This document shows, one piece after another, positions 52,987 through 60,294 of a DNA stretch of 64,000 bases (position 1 is the stretch's first letter; each line of letters starts with the position of its first letter). The notes below the pieces were generated by a model. It was not told where the DNA came from, ran no database searches, and saw only the letters and a program-made list of their open reading frames with translations. Source of the DNA: Chitinophagales bacterium (GTDB lineage Bacteria > Bacteroidota > Bacteroidia > Chitinophagales > LD1); NCBI GenBank assembly GCA_016786765.1, contig JAEUUZ010000025.1:89218-153217 (forward strand), given 5' to 3'. Both the position numbers and the translations under genes were made by a program.

Positions 52987-54027
52987 ATGAAAACGAAATT
53001 AATGTTTGCCGCATGCCTTTGCTTAACCACGATTTTATCGTGCAAAAAGGAAACCGCTTTGCAAAAAAGTTATACCGATTTGAATGCTATCGCCCAGCCT
53101 GTTACACTGCCCAAAGTAAACGAGAGTGTTGCACAACGACTCTACGATACGGTAGCCGATATTCGAGCCGCATTTATAACACAACTCGCCACCGACTATC
53201 CGGGCTTAAAATCGCAGATGGATGCCGATTGGAAAACGTATATCGAAACCACCGACACTGCACTTCAACAAAGCGCACTCAATAAATTTAATCAGTTATA
53301 TTATACCCCTGTGCTGAATACCTGGAATAAAGTGGCGCCCTCATCCACTTCCATAACAAATCGATACAGCGCCATTTTAGGGAGTACACCATTTGTAACC
53401 GGTCCGTTTGGAACCATTACCATTTTATCGAGCGAGGTTACTCCCGGTTCCATTCCCGATTACCCTAACGACAGTACAAAAGGCTATATTGCTTGTCCAC
53501 AATTAACCAAAAACGAAAGTTGTGGCGCTATAGCAGCAAACACAATATTGCATAGTGCATATTCTACAACAGTTGATATGCGCGCCTCTTTGGCCGGTGG
53601 ATGTAACATTACAACCACTTGCGGAATCAAAACGAACTTACCGGATCGTGTGTATCGATACCTTGCTGTGAAAACAAGATGCAATTATTCCGATTTTCAT
53701 TGTATAGCCGGTGCCTTTATTGGCGGTAGTTACGCACAAGCAACATTTTCGTTGGGAATCGATGTAGATGGCGTGAATACCATGAATCGCGAAATCATCA
53801 ATGCAAGTGTTGTTGCGCCAATTATTTGGTATGCCGAAGCATCCATGCCTATTACGTTCAATACCGAACTTCCAATTGCTATGCGTAACGATGCCGGCTT
53901 GACTATGGGCGAATATCATGCTTATTCAAAAACAACTAATGTGGTTTCAACAGGTGGAGTAATCACAGGCAGTATTAGCGATACTCATTTCAGTAAGAAT
54001 TACACAACAATCTACTATACAAAATAA
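52987..54027 (+). CDS. Lipoprotein of unknown function
   Basis: 346 residues from ATG 52987. MKTKLMFAACLCLTTILSC is a signal peptide with a lipobox (Cys19) followed by KKET. The mature part begins with a ~110-residue helical region (LYDTVADIRAAFITQLATDYPGLKSQM), then a Thr/Ser/Cys-containing beta-rich part with paired cysteines (CNITTTCGIKTNLPDRVYRYLAVKTRCNYSDFHC in separate pieces) and a Gly-rich AGAFIGGSYAQATFSLGIDVDGVN. I do not recognise the family. It is a single gene with a hairpin downstream. Confidence 0.55.
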   Translation: MKTKLMFAACLCLTTILSCKKETALQKSYTDLNAIAQPVTLPKVNESVAQRLYDTVADIRAAFITQLATDYPGLKSQMDADWKTYIETTDTALQQSALNKFNQLYYTPVLNTWNKVAPSSTSITNRYSAILGSTPFVTGPFGTITILSSEVTPGSIPDYPNDSTKGYIACPQLTKNESCGAIAANTILHSAYSTTVDMRASLAGGCNITTTCGIKTNLPDRVYRYLAVKTRCNYSDFHCIAGAFIGGSYAQATFSLGIDVDGVNTMNREIINASVVAPIIWYAEASMPITFNTELPIAMRNDAGLTMGEYHAYSKTTNVVSTGGVITGSISDTHFSKNYTTIYYTK

Positions 54028-54028
54028 A

Positions 54029-54093
54029 TTGGCAAGGCATGTTGCAATGGCATAAGCCATTGTAACATCCACTTGGCAGATGTGCGTTGCCAA
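54029..54093 (+). repeat. Nested hairpin between lipoprotein and desaturase genes
   Basis: ATGTTGCAATGGC (54039-54051), loop ATAA, GCCATTGTAACAT (54056-54068): a 13-bp stem with one G-U pair. Outer arms TTGGCAA (54029-54035) and TTGCCAA (54087-54093) also pair. No T-run follows, so it is not a simple terminator; it could act as a 3'-end stabiliser or be a small repeat. Confidence 0.6.
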
Positions 54094-54152
54094 GCAGTTT
54101 AGGTGTAAAAATTCATCCGCATTTTGTATTATTGTTCTACTTACTTTATGCT

Positions 54153-54998
54153 ATGTCTACCTTTCTGACCCTCAACAAATCCCTCTATACCCGAAGGATA
54201 ACCGATGCAGTTGATCTTTTAGTATTGTTATTGGCTCCACTTTCGGGGCTGCTCCACCCCAACGCAAAAGTGTATTACGAAAGTGTAGTCTACCTGTTTT
54301 TAATACTTGCTGTGCCCTTAGTGTTGTTCAGTTTTTTATTCTATCGTTTTTCAGAAAGCAATGGGGAACGCATACAAGGCGAGCGCAAAAAAACGCCACC
54401 GCTATTATATGAAGCCTTTGGTTCGGTGCGCGCCATGTTTGTTGTGGCCTGTATGGCCGGCTGGCCGGTGGGGATGTATAGAATAGGTATACCCACCGGT
54501 TTGGTGTGGACATTGCAAGAAATGGGCTTAACATGGTGGATGGTAGTCCTCGAAATGTATGCCGGAATTATGTTGGTAGATGCTATGACCTATTGGAAAC
54601 ATCGTTTGTTGCATACCCGTTTGTTTTTTGCGTTTCATAAACATCATCACACCTTCCGCGACCCTACACCATTCTCGGGTTTTGCTGTAGGTCCTGTTGA
54701 AACGGTGTTAACCTTTTGGCCCTTGTTGTTGATTTGCTTTCCGGTAGCCAAACACTTTGCGCCTTTGTATTTTACGGCTATTGGCGGTTTTGTAATTCTT
54801 AATTTGTATTTGCATTGCGGAGTAACCTTCGCATGGTTAGAGAAATTCTTATCGCGCGTTGGGTTGAACAGTTCGGCATGGCACAACGTGCACCACTGCG
54901 ATGTGAACGCCAACTTTGGCGAAGTATCGTTTATTTGGGATAAAATCTGCAAAACAACCAAAGAAGATTTTGCGAAGAAAAAAGCAGCAAAAGCTTAA
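54153..54998 (+). CDS. Sterol desaturase / fatty acid hydroxylase family membrane protein
   Basis: 281 residues from ATG 54153; a longer frame to a TTG at 54087 would run through the hairpin. Several membrane helices alternate with the histidine boxes of the di-iron family: HRLLH, HKHHHTF and HNVHHCD. These bind the di-iron centre of fatty-acid/sterol hydroxylases and desaturases. The substrate could be a membrane lipid or carotenoid. Its 3' end overlaps a convergent gene by 4 bp. Confidence 0.88.
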   Translation: MSTFLTLNKSLYTRRITDAVDLLVLLLAPLSGLLHPNAKVYYESVVYLFLILAVPLVLFSFLFYRFSESNGERIQGERKKTPPLLYEAFGSVRAMFVVACMAGWPVGMYRIGIPTGLVWTLQEMGLTWWMVVLEMYAGIMLVDAMTYWKHRLLHTRLFFAFHKHHHTFRDPTPFSGFAVGPVETVLTFWPLLLICFPVAKHFAPLYFTAIGGFVILNLYLHCGVTFAWLEKFLSRVGLNSSAWHNVHHCDVNANFGEVSFIWDKICKTTKEDFAKKKAAKA

Positions 54999-55579
54999 TT
55001 CAACAACTTCATATGTACCGTTGCAATAGGGAGATGCACTTCCATTTCAGCAATTTTTCCGTTCGCAAAACGGTAAATGGTTTTACTGCCATTGGCAATT
55101 TTCATTTCTACCGTTCCATCTTTTCGGTACACTAAATTCACATATTCGCTTTCTGCTTCGTGAAATACTTTTGCGCGATTTTGCAATGGTTTAAAGTACA
55201 TCTGTAACACCGAAAAATCGGGCGATCCTGTAAAACTTTTTTTCCCCTTATACGAATCTACATGTAAGATTTTCCCGTCAAACAACATCTTTGTCCATTG
55301 ACTCGTAACCCCACTTTCCATTTGTTTATGTGTAGACGAAAGTAATTTGCCATTGCGGAAACGCACTTGATAAATCGTTTCATCTTCGCGCTTCATCCAC
55401 AAAAAATTAGTTTTGCCTTTTGCATTCAACGTGTATAATTCTGTACTGTCGTTTTCTATTGTGCGAGTAACTACCATTTTACCAAAAGTAAAACCCAACA
55501 CACTCATATCGTACACCACTTGTTGGGCAGAAACACAAACGCTAAAAAAGAAGAAAAAAACAAAGCAATACTTTTGCAT
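54995..55579 (-). CDS. Secreted DUF6134-like protein
   Basis: 194 residues with a signal peptide (QKYCFVFFFFFSVCVSAQ). The rest is beta-rich: VVYDMSVLGFTFGKMVVTRT, YTLNAKGKTNFLWMKREDETIY, GKLLSSTHKQMESG, FSVLQMYFKPLQNRAKVFHEAES and the end AEMEVHLPIATVHMKLLN. This pattern suits the DUF6134/DUF3108 group of secreted beta-structured proteins with no known role. It converges with the desaturase gene with a 4-bp overlap. Confidence 0.6.
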   Translation of the reverse strand: MQKYCFVFFFFFSVCVSAQQVVYDMSVLGFTFGKMVVTRTIENDSTELYTLNAKGKTNFLWMKREDETIYQVRFRNGKLLSSTHKQMESGVTSQWTKMLFDGKILHVDSYKGKKSFTGSPDFSVLQMYFKPLQNRAKVFHEAESEYVNLVYRKDGTVEMKIANGSKTIYRFANGKIAEMEVHLPIATVHMKLLN

Positions 55580-55668
55580 AGCAAGGGCGATTTATTGGAT
55601 TGGTAACTAGTTAAATATAGAAAAAGTTTCTACCGAATAACACCATCATCCGCAAAATTGTTTTCGAA

Positions 55669-56484
55669 TTAATGCTCGCTTATTGCATTCGCCCAAAGTG
55701 CAGCATGCGTTTTCAAGCCCAAGCCGTTAAAATGGCAATTATCGGAACGGAATTCATTGCCCAAGATATCCGTGTTCGGTCCGTTGAAAATACCCAATGC
55801 ATCGTTTGCTAAGTCGCGTTGAGCGGCAATCAAAGTGGTATCGCTTGGCGTGGCTCCGCATCGCGAAGTCATGGCCGGAAAAACAGGCGCATCTACACCC
55901 AGCGCGCGCAATTGCTGCACGAGTAGAAGAAAATTTTGCCGATACAATTGTGCGTTTTGAGTAGGTGTGAGTAATGTATTCATTGCCGTGTGATTCGACT
56001 CGCCTTGATGCCACAACACATGCGTTACCTTCAAGTTTTTCGATTGCAAACTGGCTACTGTTTCCACAATCAAATGATGTAAATCGCCACCCTGTATCCA
56101 TTGCTCTATGCGCGTTCCACCCACAGCAGCAGGAGCAACAATTACATGACCGGCAAAATTGTTTTCAATCAATTGTTGACCCAAACGACTCCACACCGAA
56201 CCCCCATCGCCATTGCTGCCTAATAGCGGGTCGGCTAACGGTACAAGTTGTCCGTTGTAAAAATTTTGTGTTTGCGCACAAGGCGAAGTATATTTCTCCG
56301 AACCGGCATTCGCAGCATTCGATTGCCCTAAAACGAGCAGTACCACCGTATCGTGTTTGGGCGAAGTGGAATTGCATGTAGAATCAGTTGTGTTGATTTT
56401 TGGGTCTTTCGTACAAGCCGAAAAACAAAGCACAAGCAAACAAACGAAAAGAACGAAAGCGTTATGGTTGAAATTACTTTTCAT
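55669..56484 (-). CDS. Lipoprotein SGNH esterase (sialate O-acetylesterase / CE6-like)
   Basis: 271 residues. Signal peptide and lipobox: LFVCLLVLCFSAC (Cys24). The catalytic block GQSNAANAGSEKY with the Ser nucleophile, AAVGGTRIEQW, and VLWHQGESNH (His/Glu block) match the SASA family of carbohydrate acetylesterases. It ends with FRSDNCHFNGLGLKTHAALWANAI, where D and H complete the triad. It probably removes acetyl groups from glycans at the cell surface. Confidence 0.85.
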   Translation of the reverse strand: MKSNFNHNAFVLFVCLLVLCFSACTKDPKINTTDSTCNSTSPKHDTVVLLVLGQSNAANAGSEKYTSPCAQTQNFYNGQLVPLADPLLGSNGDGGSVWSRLGQQLIENNFAGHVIVAPAAVGGTRIEQWIQGGDLHHLIVETVASLQSKNLKVTHVLWHQGESNHTAMNTLLTPTQNAQLYRQNFLLLVQQLRALGVDAPVFPAMTSRCGATPSDTTLIAAQRDLANDALGIFNGPNTDILGNEFRSDNCHFNGLGLKTHAALWANAISEH

Positions 56485-56567
56485 GGCATTGTGTTTATGG
56501 ATTTGAAAGATATTTTATTTTAGTTGTAAAACAGCATACAGCCATACCTCTTATATCAAAATAGCTT

Positions 56568-56649
56568 GGGCGTTTTAACGGGCTTTCTGTTCCAATCTTT
56601 TGCTCGTGCCTCACAAAAGGATTTCCACGCCAATCCCTAACGCAGCCTG
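56568..56649 (+). repeat. Intergenic hairpin repeat, copy d
   Basis: GGGCGTTTTAACGGGCTTTC, TGTTCCAATC, a CTTTTG...CAAAAG hairpin, GGATTTCCACGCCAATCCC and TAACGCAGCCTG: the same element as copy c (52633-52715) in the same orientation with a few substitutions. Confidence 0.85.
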
Positions 56650-56959
56650 TTGCATCTAAGATGTTTTGATTTAAGATGTAACGATTTAAGATTTTTCTAT
56701 TTAGGATTTACTATGTAGCCATTACGCTTTTTCTTTTTGTTGGTGTTCCGCCAACAACCAATACGCCCTCGCTCGCTTCTAGCGAGTGAATTCGTAAAAT
56801 GCCTCTGGCAACTATAAACAAGAGCATGATGCAACATCTGCTATTGCTCAAAAGATGCAAGCAATAGTGAAGCAATCTAATACCGTAATTGTATAAAGAA
56901 AATATGTTTATGGGTAAAGAAACGCCAACCCGAGTAGGAAGATAATCACGTATGCTGCG
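56650..56959. repeat. Repeat-rich intergenic region
   Basis: Contains several (A)GATTTAAGAT(G)T words at 56660-56710 in loose tandem, then at 56737-56757 the hairpin TTGTTGG-TGTTCCG-CCAACAA, which recurs in changed form at 63681-63702, then GCTCGCTTCTAGCGAG (a short perfect hairpin). No gene fits. Confidence 0.5.
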
Positions 56960-57550
56960 TTAGAAACTAAATACTTCGCCAATTTTGGGATTCTTCTTCG
57001 TTTTCGCTAAATAACATTTATAATTTCTACTGCTTACACTGCCTACAAAACCCAGTTTTTCAGCATAAAACAAATGATACACTTGGCTTTTATTTTTATC
57101 TCTTCCGGTAAGTTGAGTACATAAAACTTCCACTAAATTTTTGTATGTTTTTGCCGGGGTTTTATAGGTTTTGTTGATGTCTAAAATTTCGTAAGACCAG
57201 CTACTATCAGCTTCAAACCATTTTTGTCCAACAGTTACCTGCTTAGGAAGCAAAATAGTTTCTTTATTCAATTGCAAATCCATACTGTAATAATTAAGTG
57301 CATCTTCTCTCAAGTAGGCCGTATCTTTTTGCCCTGAATAATACGATCGAACACGTGCGTCATATTCAAAGGTTCCAATTTTAAAAGTGTTTGGCAGAAA
57401 GTAGTCAACAAATGCACCATTTTCGGTTGCAAAAAATTTAGCCGTATTATAAGGGTCTCGCAGTGGTGAATAGTTGCTGGTGTTTTTTGTTTGCGCAAAG
57501 CCAGCACCTGTAAGTAGGCTAAAAAGGAATAGGAGAGCTGTTGATTTCAT
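56960..57550 (-). CDS. Secreted protein of unknown function
   Basis: 196 residues from ATG 57550, which gives a clean signal peptide (MKSTALLFLFSLLTGAGFAQ); the open frame continues upstream to 57721 but across the inverted-repeat element and is not coding. The mature part is beta-rich with VGQKWFEADSSWSYEILDINKTYKTPAKTYKNLVEV and YHLFYAEKLGFVGS, suggestive of a lipocalin-like or DUF3108-like fold. Family not certain. It is the last ordinary gene before the defence island. Confidence 0.55.
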   Translation of the reverse strand: MKSTALLFLFSLLTGAGFAQTKNTSNYSPLRDPYNTAKFFATENGAFVDYFLPNTFKIGTFEYDARVRSYYSGQKDTAYLREDALNYYSMDLQLNKETILLPKQVTVGQKWFEADSSWSYEILDINKTYKTPAKTYKNLVEVLCTQLTGRDKNKSQVYHLFYAEKLGFVGSVSSRNYKCYLAKTKKNPKIGEVFSF

Positions 57551-57656
57551 GGATTGATTTTGTTTGAAAATACAAGTAGAAAAGAAGATTAAAACTTTTG
57601 TAATCATAATAATAGAAAACAAAAACCTCATTAGCAAAGCTCGAATTTTTTGGTGC

Positions 57657-57822
57657 TTTGACCACCCCCTACCTCCCGCAAAGCGGGACAGGCTCCGCCA
57701 GCGGGGGACAAGGATTAGCACCTACCAACCCTAAAACGAAATTTTGAAACGAAGCCAAATGCTCCCTGTCCTCCGCTGGCGGAGGTGGCTCCGCGCTTTG
57801 GCGGAGACGGTGGTGGTGCCCC
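57657..57822. repeat. Imperfect inverted repeat element (~165 bp)
   Basis: Left arm 57657-57715 (ACCACCCCCTACCTCC, CAAAGCGGGAC, CTCCGCCAGCGGGGGAC) is an imperfect inverted copy of 57761-57822 (CCTGTCCTCCGCTGGCGGAG, GCGCTTTGGCGGAGACGG, TGGTGGTG). The CCGC(T/C)GGCGGAGG words are common in Bacteroidota intergenic repeats. No ORF inside. It could be a MITE-like or REP-type element. Confidence 0.6.
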
Positions 57823-57904
57823 TCCACCCCAAACCCCTCCATTTTGCCCCTCCCAACTACCCATGCCACACAACACCTTCTCCACAAGCCCTCTAGCGCT
57901 TTTG

Positions 57905-57964
57905 CGTATAAATACGGAATGAAATTTTCCGTATAAATACGGAGTATTTTGCGTAGAAATACGG
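57905..57964. repeat. Three near-palindromic TACGG repeats
   Basis: CGTATAAATACGG at 57905-57917 and again exactly at 57930-57942, and CGTAGAAATACGG at 57952-57964. With the preceding C the middle copy is the palindrome CCGTAT-AA-ATACGG. Spacing of 25 and 22 bp (about two helical turns) suggests binding of a dimeric regulator. They lie between the two repeat elements about 350 bp upstream of the defence genes. Confidence 0.5.
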
Positions 57965-58033
57965 TTGGTATTGTGGGGGGAAATGGGGAGGTTTGGTCAT
58001 TGATAAATTATTGGATTTTTCGAGAATCTAGTA

Positions 58034-58070
58034 GTTATAGGCAAGCGTAAAGACCGACACAACAACCATT
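58034..58070. repeat. Outer left arm of the nested inverted repeats
   Basis: GTTATAGGC-AA-GCGT (58034-58046) and ACAACCATT (58062-58070), pairing with ACGC-CA-GCCTATAAC (63634-63648) and AATGGTTGT (63607-63615) 5.5 kb away. The internal G-poor segment holds GACCGACAC. Confidence 0.6.
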
Positions 58071-58154
58071 AAACTGACAGAAAATTATCGAAACAATAGG
58101 ACGACATATAAACTTAACAGCGGACTTTTTTCCGACACGACAGCCCAACGCTTC

Positions 58155-58199
58155 GTGTTTTATTTTTTTTGCCGACCCACATTTTTTAAAAACAATTTT
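58155..58199. repeat. Middle left arm of the nested inverted repeats
   Basis: GTGTTTTATTTTTTTT (58155-58170) and ATTTTTTAAAAACAATTTT (58181-58199) are exact complements (16/16 and 19/19) of 63533-63548 and 63501-63519. The two parts are parted here by GCCGACCCAC. Confidence 0.75.
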
Positions 58200-58211
58200 A
58201 GCCAGCCGCAC

Positions 58212-58275
58212 AAATGGCACATTTGGTTTTGCCCGACACACAAGCCGACCCTTCGCAAAACCAAAAGAGCCATTT
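58212..58275. repeat. Left intact hairpin next to the defence genes
   Basis: AAATGGC, ACA, TTTGGTTTTGC, a 22-nt loop containing CCGACACACAAGCCGAC, GCAAAACCAAA, AGA, GCCATTT. Both stems (7 and 11 bp) are perfect, parted by a 3/3 internal loop. It is followed by GCCAACGC at 58279-58286. Confidence 0.8.
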
Positions 58276-58299
58276 TTTGCCAACGCTTACATTAACAAT

Positions 58300-58313
58300 A
58301 TCTAATATTAGAT
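58300..58313. promoter_or_regulatory. Perfect palindrome just before the first defence gene
   Basis: ATCTAATATTAGAT is a 14-bp perfect palindrome whose last base is 1 bp before the ATG at 58315. It could be an operator or hide the start site in the mRNA. No Shine-Dalgarno sequence is visible between it and the ATG. Confidence 0.55.
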
Positions 58314-58314
58314 T

Positions 58315-60282
58315 ATGAATTATTTCGCTTACGGTTCGAATATGTTTACTTACAGACTTGAAAAAAGAGTTGGTAGAGTTGAAATTATAGGAATTGGAAA
58401 ATTACCTAAACATAGTTTGCAATTCAATAAGGTATCAATAGACGGTTCACTAAAAGCAAACATTTCGTCAAATGATAAAGAAGATGTTTGGGGAATTGTT
58501 TTCAAGATAAATCCGAATAAAAAAGAAGAACTAGACAAAGCTGAGGGGCTTGGCAAAGGTTATATTCAACAAGAAGTCGAAATTGAAATTATTCAATCGC
58601 AAGAGAAAATAAATGCCTTCACTTATGTGGCTGATACAATTGATGATTCAGGTGTTAATATGCCATACGATTGGTATCTTGAACTCATAACTATTGGTGC
58701 AGAGGAACATAAATTACCCTCAGAATATATTGATAGAATAAAATCTATTTCCACAAAACAAGATGAAAATATAATAAGAAAGGATTCAACAGAACGAATA
58801 GTGAATGAAAGCAAAGCAATAAAAAAATATTTAAGTGAAAGTTTTGAGTTTGTATTTAATCTAAACAAACCACGAGAATTTGAAATTAATTTAAAAGGTC
58901 ACACTTTAAATAATCGAAAAATACTAATTGAAAAAGCCGATAAAGGATTTGTGTTTCAAACGGACAGTGTAATCCCAAAAGGTGTTCAAAGACATAAAGA
59001 ACTCCAAGTATCAGGAAATAAGCTTCAATTAAAAGAAGGAGGAGAAGATACAAAGCTATTTATTGAGGGAAAACATTTCCTTTTAAACAATATTGATTAC
59101 GACTTTGACAACAATTTAAAACTTCTTAGTGGAGCAATTAATTCTATTGGAAATGCATCGTTAGAGGATTTTACTGAAAAGCATTTACGACTTATAATAC
59201 CCATAAGTAAAAAAATGCGGATAATTAATGACTATCAATGTCGAGGGTTTGTAGTCGATTACAAATTAAGGACTGGTTTACTTGTTTTAGAAATCAACAG
59301 AAAGCCATTTCACCTATTCGAAGTAAAGTATGGCGAAAAAGACTATTTGGTGATTGATTGCGTTGAAAAATATACTCTTGCTGAATTTCAAAATTGTTGT
59401 CAAACAATATTACTCACATATGCCTTTCTTTCGGGAGATTATCATTCAGATGAAGGATATTATTTAGGTTTTGATGACGCATTATTAGAGAAACCTAAAC
59501 AGGTATTGTTTCACACATTTAGTGATTCTCACTATAATTTGAATGCTGCCTTTACAACAAATGCATATTTTGGTTTAGACCTTGAAAATATCAAGAGAGA
59601 TGAAAAGGGGTTTATAGATGAAGAAACTAGAAAGGAACAGTTTAAGGATATAATGTTTTTTCCATCATTGGTCTTTAATAACATTTGTCAGATTGCAATA
59701 GATAATGAAAAAATATTTAGGTCGCTTCTACTCCTGATATTTAATCAAGCATCTACTCTTGAAATGAAAATACCAATACAGTATGTTGCAATAGAAGCAT
59801 TGACTGGTGCAATTGTCAAGAAAGGTAATTCAGAACTAAAGCCTATCCCAGAAAATGAATTGGCAAACAAACTAATAGTTGAACTAAAAAACATTACAGA
59901 GACATTTTTAAAAGATAATAAAATTCAGATTGAAGATAATGATTTGATTCCTCCTCTATTTAAAAGACTTGACTCTTTAAACGCACCAACAAATACCGAT
60001 AAATTAAGTAAACCATTTGCTGAAGTTGGTTATACTATTACGGATGAAGAAAAGAAAATAATTAAGCTACGGGACACATTTTTACACGGTAGTATTAAAT
60101 CATTCGGCACACTTGACGATGACTTCAAGGGGCTATTTTATATTTCTTTAAAACTTCATTTTCTGATTTGTATTCTATTATTGAAAAATGCTGGTTTTGA
60201 AGGACGAATTATTAATTATCCAAAATTATATGAATACATTACGGAAAAGTATTTAGAAGAAGAGGTTTTACGTAAAATTTAA
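58315..60282 (+). CDS. Gamma-glutamylcyclotransferase-like / HEPN-like fusion protein, partner of SIR2-pAgo
   Basis: 655 residues. Residues 1-145 are a gamma-glutamylcyclotransferase (GGCT/AIG2) domain: MNYFAYGSNM with the YGSN loop, VWGIVFKINPNKKEELDKAEG with the catalytic-type E77, and IGAEEHKLPSEYIDRI, close in layout to animal GGCT. The middle ~400 residues are mixed alpha/beta with no motif I know. Near the end IIKLRDTFLHGSIKS has R586-x4-H591, the HEPN RNase signature, followed by helices (FYISLKLHFLICILLL), similar to the tail of ApeA-like HEPN proteins. It is 12 bp before the SIR2-pAgo gene, so the two form one transcript. HEPN assignment is by motif and position only. The gene is more AT-rich than the housekeeping genes nearby and no start other than ATG 58315 is needed. 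Confidence 0.7.
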   Translation: MNYFAYGSNMFTYRLEKRVGRVEIIGIGKLPKHSLQFNKVSIDGSLKANISSNDKEDVWGIVFKINPNKKEELDKAEGLGKGYIQQEVEIEIIQSQEKINAFTYVADTIDDSGVNMPYDWYLELITIGAEEHKLPSEYIDRIKSISTKQDENIIRKDSTERIVNESKAIKKYLSESFEFVFNLNKPREFEINLKGHTLNNRKILIEKADKGFVFQTDSVIPKGVQRHKELQVSGNKLQLKEGGEDTKLFIEGKHFLLNNIDYDFDNNLKLLSGAINSIGNASLEDFTEKHLRLIIPISKKMRIINDYQCRGFVVDYKLRTGLLVLEINRKPFHLFEVKYGEKDYLVIDCVEKYTLAEFQNCCQTILLTYAFLSGDYHSDEGYYLGFDDALLEKPKQVLFHTFSDSHYNLNAAFTTNAYFGLDLENIKRDEKGFIDEETRKEQFKDIMFFPSLVFNNICQIAIDNEKIFRSLLLLIFNQASTLEMKIPIQYVAIEALTGAIVKKGNSELKPIPENELANKLIVELKNITETFLKDNKIQIEDNDLIPPLFKRLDSLNAPTNTDKLSKPFAEVGYTITDEEKKIIKLRDTFLHGSIKSFGTLDDDFKGLFYISLKLHFLICILLLKNAGFEGRIINYPKLYEYITEKYLEEEVLRKI

Positions 60283-60294
60283 ATTGAGTAGAAT

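Noticed and set aside
57551..57721. Upstream extension of the 56960-57550 gene
   Set aside because: It would run through the left arm of an inverted repeat and hide a clean signal peptide that starts at 57550.
57905..57964. CRISPR-like reading of the three 13-bp TACGG boxes
   Set aside because: Only three short palindromic copies with 9-12 bp between them; far too short for repeats and spacers.
58035..58283. Minus-strand ORF of 82 residues in the left flank
   Set aside because: It is made of the G-poor hairpin and inverted-repeat DNA and has no coding pattern beyond that repeat.
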